A DNA stretch of 64,000 nt from an uncultured Lachnospiraceae bacterium (GTDB taxonomy: Bacteria > Bacillota > Clostridia > Lachnospirales > Lachnospiraceae). The position numbers were made by a program, and so were the translations under genes. Below, in pieces: positions 62,530-64,000 of this stretch (positions are counted from its first letter, which is position 1; every line of letters begins with the position of its first letter). The notes beneath the pieces are model-generated. The model did not search any database. It had not been told where the DNA came from and saw only the letters and a program-made list of their open reading frames with translations. The DNA lies in NCBI GenBank assembly GCA_905203555.1, contig CAJKWK010000005.1:1-64000 (forward strand), written 5' to 3'.

Positions 62530-63424
62530 GTTAAAACATATTACAAAATCTTTCGGTGAAACCAATGCGGTCAATGATGTGTCTGCTGTCATTCAGGATG
62601 GAATGATCTTTGGCCTTGTCGGAAGCAATGGCGCCGGAAAAAGCACGCTTTTAAGATTGATTTCCGGCATCTACAGACCGGAAAATGGAAGTATTACATT
62701 AGACGGATTTTCCATATTTGAAACACCTGCCAGCAAACAGCAGATCTGTTTTTTATCTGACACTGCAAACTTCTTTCCAAATGCAACGGCTGAAAGCATG
62801 TGTCATTATTATCAATTGAACTATCCGGATTTTAACAGAGACTATTTCTTTAAATTGATTCAAAAGTTCAACATTCCGGCAAGAAAAAAGCTCCAGACTT
62901 TTTCGAAAGGACAAAAAAAGCAAATCACTCTGCTTCTCGGTCTGTGTACAGGAACCAGATATCTGCTCTGTGATGAAACTTTTGACGGACTGGATCCGGT
63001 GATGCGCCAGACAATTAAGAGCTTGTTTGCAGCGGAACTGATGAAACGAGACTTTACCCCCATCATATCCTCCCATAATCTACGGGAATTGGAGGATATC
63101 TGTGATACCGTAGGTTTGATTCATAACGGAAAACTTCTCTTCACAAGAGATCTGGATACGATGAAATGCAATATCAACAAGATTCAATGTGTAATTTCTG
63201 ACCATGCCAAAGAAGAAGAACTTCTTTCTGAATTATCCATTCTGCAATATGAAAAGAATGGTTCTCTTCTAACGATCACAGCACGCGGATCCAGAGATGA
63301 GATTTTAAAACATACCATGGACAAAGAACCGGTTTTTGCCGAAGTTCTTCCTTTATCTCTTGAAGAAATCTTTATCAGCGAAACGGAGGTGGCAGGATAT
63401 GACTTCAAAGACTTCTTGCAATAA
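62522..63424 (+). CDS. ABC transporter ATP-binding protein (YtrB-like)
   Basis: A 300-residue ATPase. Walker A is LVGSNGAGKSTLLRLI, the signature is the variant TFSKGQKKQITLLLGL and Walker B is YLLCDETFDGLDPV. The ATG at 62522 has GAGGAGG upstream and overlaps the GntR stop. The next gene, overlapping by 26 bp, is its permease. Confidence 0.92.
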   Translation: MLELKHITKSFGETNAVNDVSAVIQDGMIFGLVGSNGAGKSTLLRLISGIYRPENGSITLDGFSIFETPASKQQICFLSDTANFFPNATAESMCHYYQLNYPDFNRDYFFKLIQKFNIPARKKLQTFSKGQKKQITLLLGLCTGTRYLLCDETFDGLDPVMRQTIKSLFAAELMKRDFTPIISSHNLRELEDICDTVGLIHNGKLLFTRDLDTMKCNINKIQCVISDHAKEEELLSELSILQYEKNGSLLTITARGSRDEILKHTMDKEPVFAEVLPLSLEEIFISETEVAGYDFKDFLQ

Positions 63425-64000
63425 TTCAACTTCACATAAGTTTTCCATTTTTTATGGAAACTATATCAAGGAAAATATCAGACAGAGAGGCTGGCTTGCC
63501 GCAGTGTCTTTGATCGTTTTTTTCCTTCTGCATACAGTTTATATCACACTGGATATTGAAAACTATTTAAATACTGTCGGTATGGAATATATCTCCTCTT
63601 ATCAGGAACTGCTGCCGTTTCTGTTGTCCGGCGTAAACAATCCATTTTCCACACTGGCGCTGATTCTTCTTGCAATCACCTGTGCTGTAAGCGGCTACGC
63701 CTTTCTGCATCAGCCGAAAAGTGTAGACTTTTACCATGGATTTCCATTAAAGAGAACGCAATGGTTTACGATTTCCTATATCAGTGGATTATTGATTTAT
63801 CTAATTCCATATTTACTTGCCAGCCTATGCACGCTTCTTACTGCAAGTTTTAAAGGAATTCTTGTTTCCACTAACTTTGTGCCTTCTATTTTGGCAATTT
63901 TAGGCAACATTTTAGGATTTCTGATTTTGTATCACACTGCTATCCTCGCTATGATGCTGACCGGTCAACTGGTTGCAGGCGCTCTTGCCGCATGTGTTCT
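63399..64000 (+). CDS. ABC transporter permease, N-terminal part, cut by window edge
   Basis: The first ~200 residues are in the window, beginning MTSKTSCNNSTSHKF. Five or so hydrophobic helices are visible (AAVSLIVFFLLHTVYIT, TLALILLAITCAVSGYAFL, ISGLLIYLIPYLLASLCTLL). The VDFYHGFPLKRTQWF stretch is common in permeases next to YtrA-type regulators. GGAGGTGG precedes the ATG at 63399 inside the ATPase gene. Confidence 0.88.
   Translation, partial: MTSKTSCNNSTSHKFSIFYGNYIKENIRQRGWLAAVSLIVFFLLHTVYITLDIENYLNTVGMEYISSYQELLPFLLSGVNNPFSTLALILLAITCAVSGYAFLHQPKSVDFYHGFPLKRTQWFTISYISGLLIYLIPYLLASLCTLLTASFKGILVSTNFVPSILAILGNILGFLILYHTAILAMMLTGQLVAGALAACV

Overview
The window looks like a chromosomal segment of a low-GC Gram-positive gut anaerobe, most likely Lachnospiraceae (Mediterraneibacter/Ruminococcus gnavus-torques type). 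Reasons: a CIRCE/HrcA-controlled heat-shock operon, AGGAGG ribosome sites, sigma-A promoters, Clostridia-type gene orders (lepA-hemW near hrcA-grpE-dnaK; argC-argJ-argB-argD), coat-like small proteins and a secreted GH95 alpha-L-fucosidase with a Gram-positive wall anchor. The genus is inferred from general knowledge, not from a search.

Layout. 1-2125: dnaK (partial), grpE and hrcA behind a perfect CIRCE. 2327-3427: a split chromate-type transporter pair. 3505-13635: hemW, lepA, holA, comEC, a GerMN lipoprotein, a two-component system and comEA, all on the minus strand. 13666-21579: a small DMT-like transporter, the arginine operon argC-GNAT-argJ-argB-argD behind tandem ARG boxes, and proB-proA. 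21700-25592: the fucosidase behind a long leader with a possible three-way junction. 25601-29907: a Tet(M)-like GTPase fused to a Rae1/YacP-type NYN nuclease, divergent from ArgR-boxed argG. 29916-37988: a guanylate-kinase-like protein, a class I amidotransferase with two coat-like proteins, a type Ic aspartate aminotransferase, YitT, an unknown membrane protein, ogt, apbE and a CDF transporter.

38100-44130 is an accessory patch. It holds a relic of an Rpn-type nuclease, a 254-bp direct repeat carrying a frameshifted XRE gene start and bracketing an ABC exporter, and several short orphan genes. 44134-55171 returns to core genes: leuS, a ZIP transporter, a small P-loop protein, trkA-trkH with an unknown membrane protein, and a divergent EF-G paralogue. 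55217-62123 carries tyrA-aroA (chorismate to tyrosine) facing a folate operon folC-folE-HD-folP-folBK. The window ends inside a YtrA-like GntR/ABC operon.

The most interesting items are the ribosomal GTPase-nuclease fusion, the HD phosphohydrolase in the folate operon as a candidate for the missing dihydroneopterin-triphosphate step, the structured fucosidase leader, and the same frameshift in both copies of a duplicated regulator start. No tRNA, rRNA or CRISPR array was recognised.
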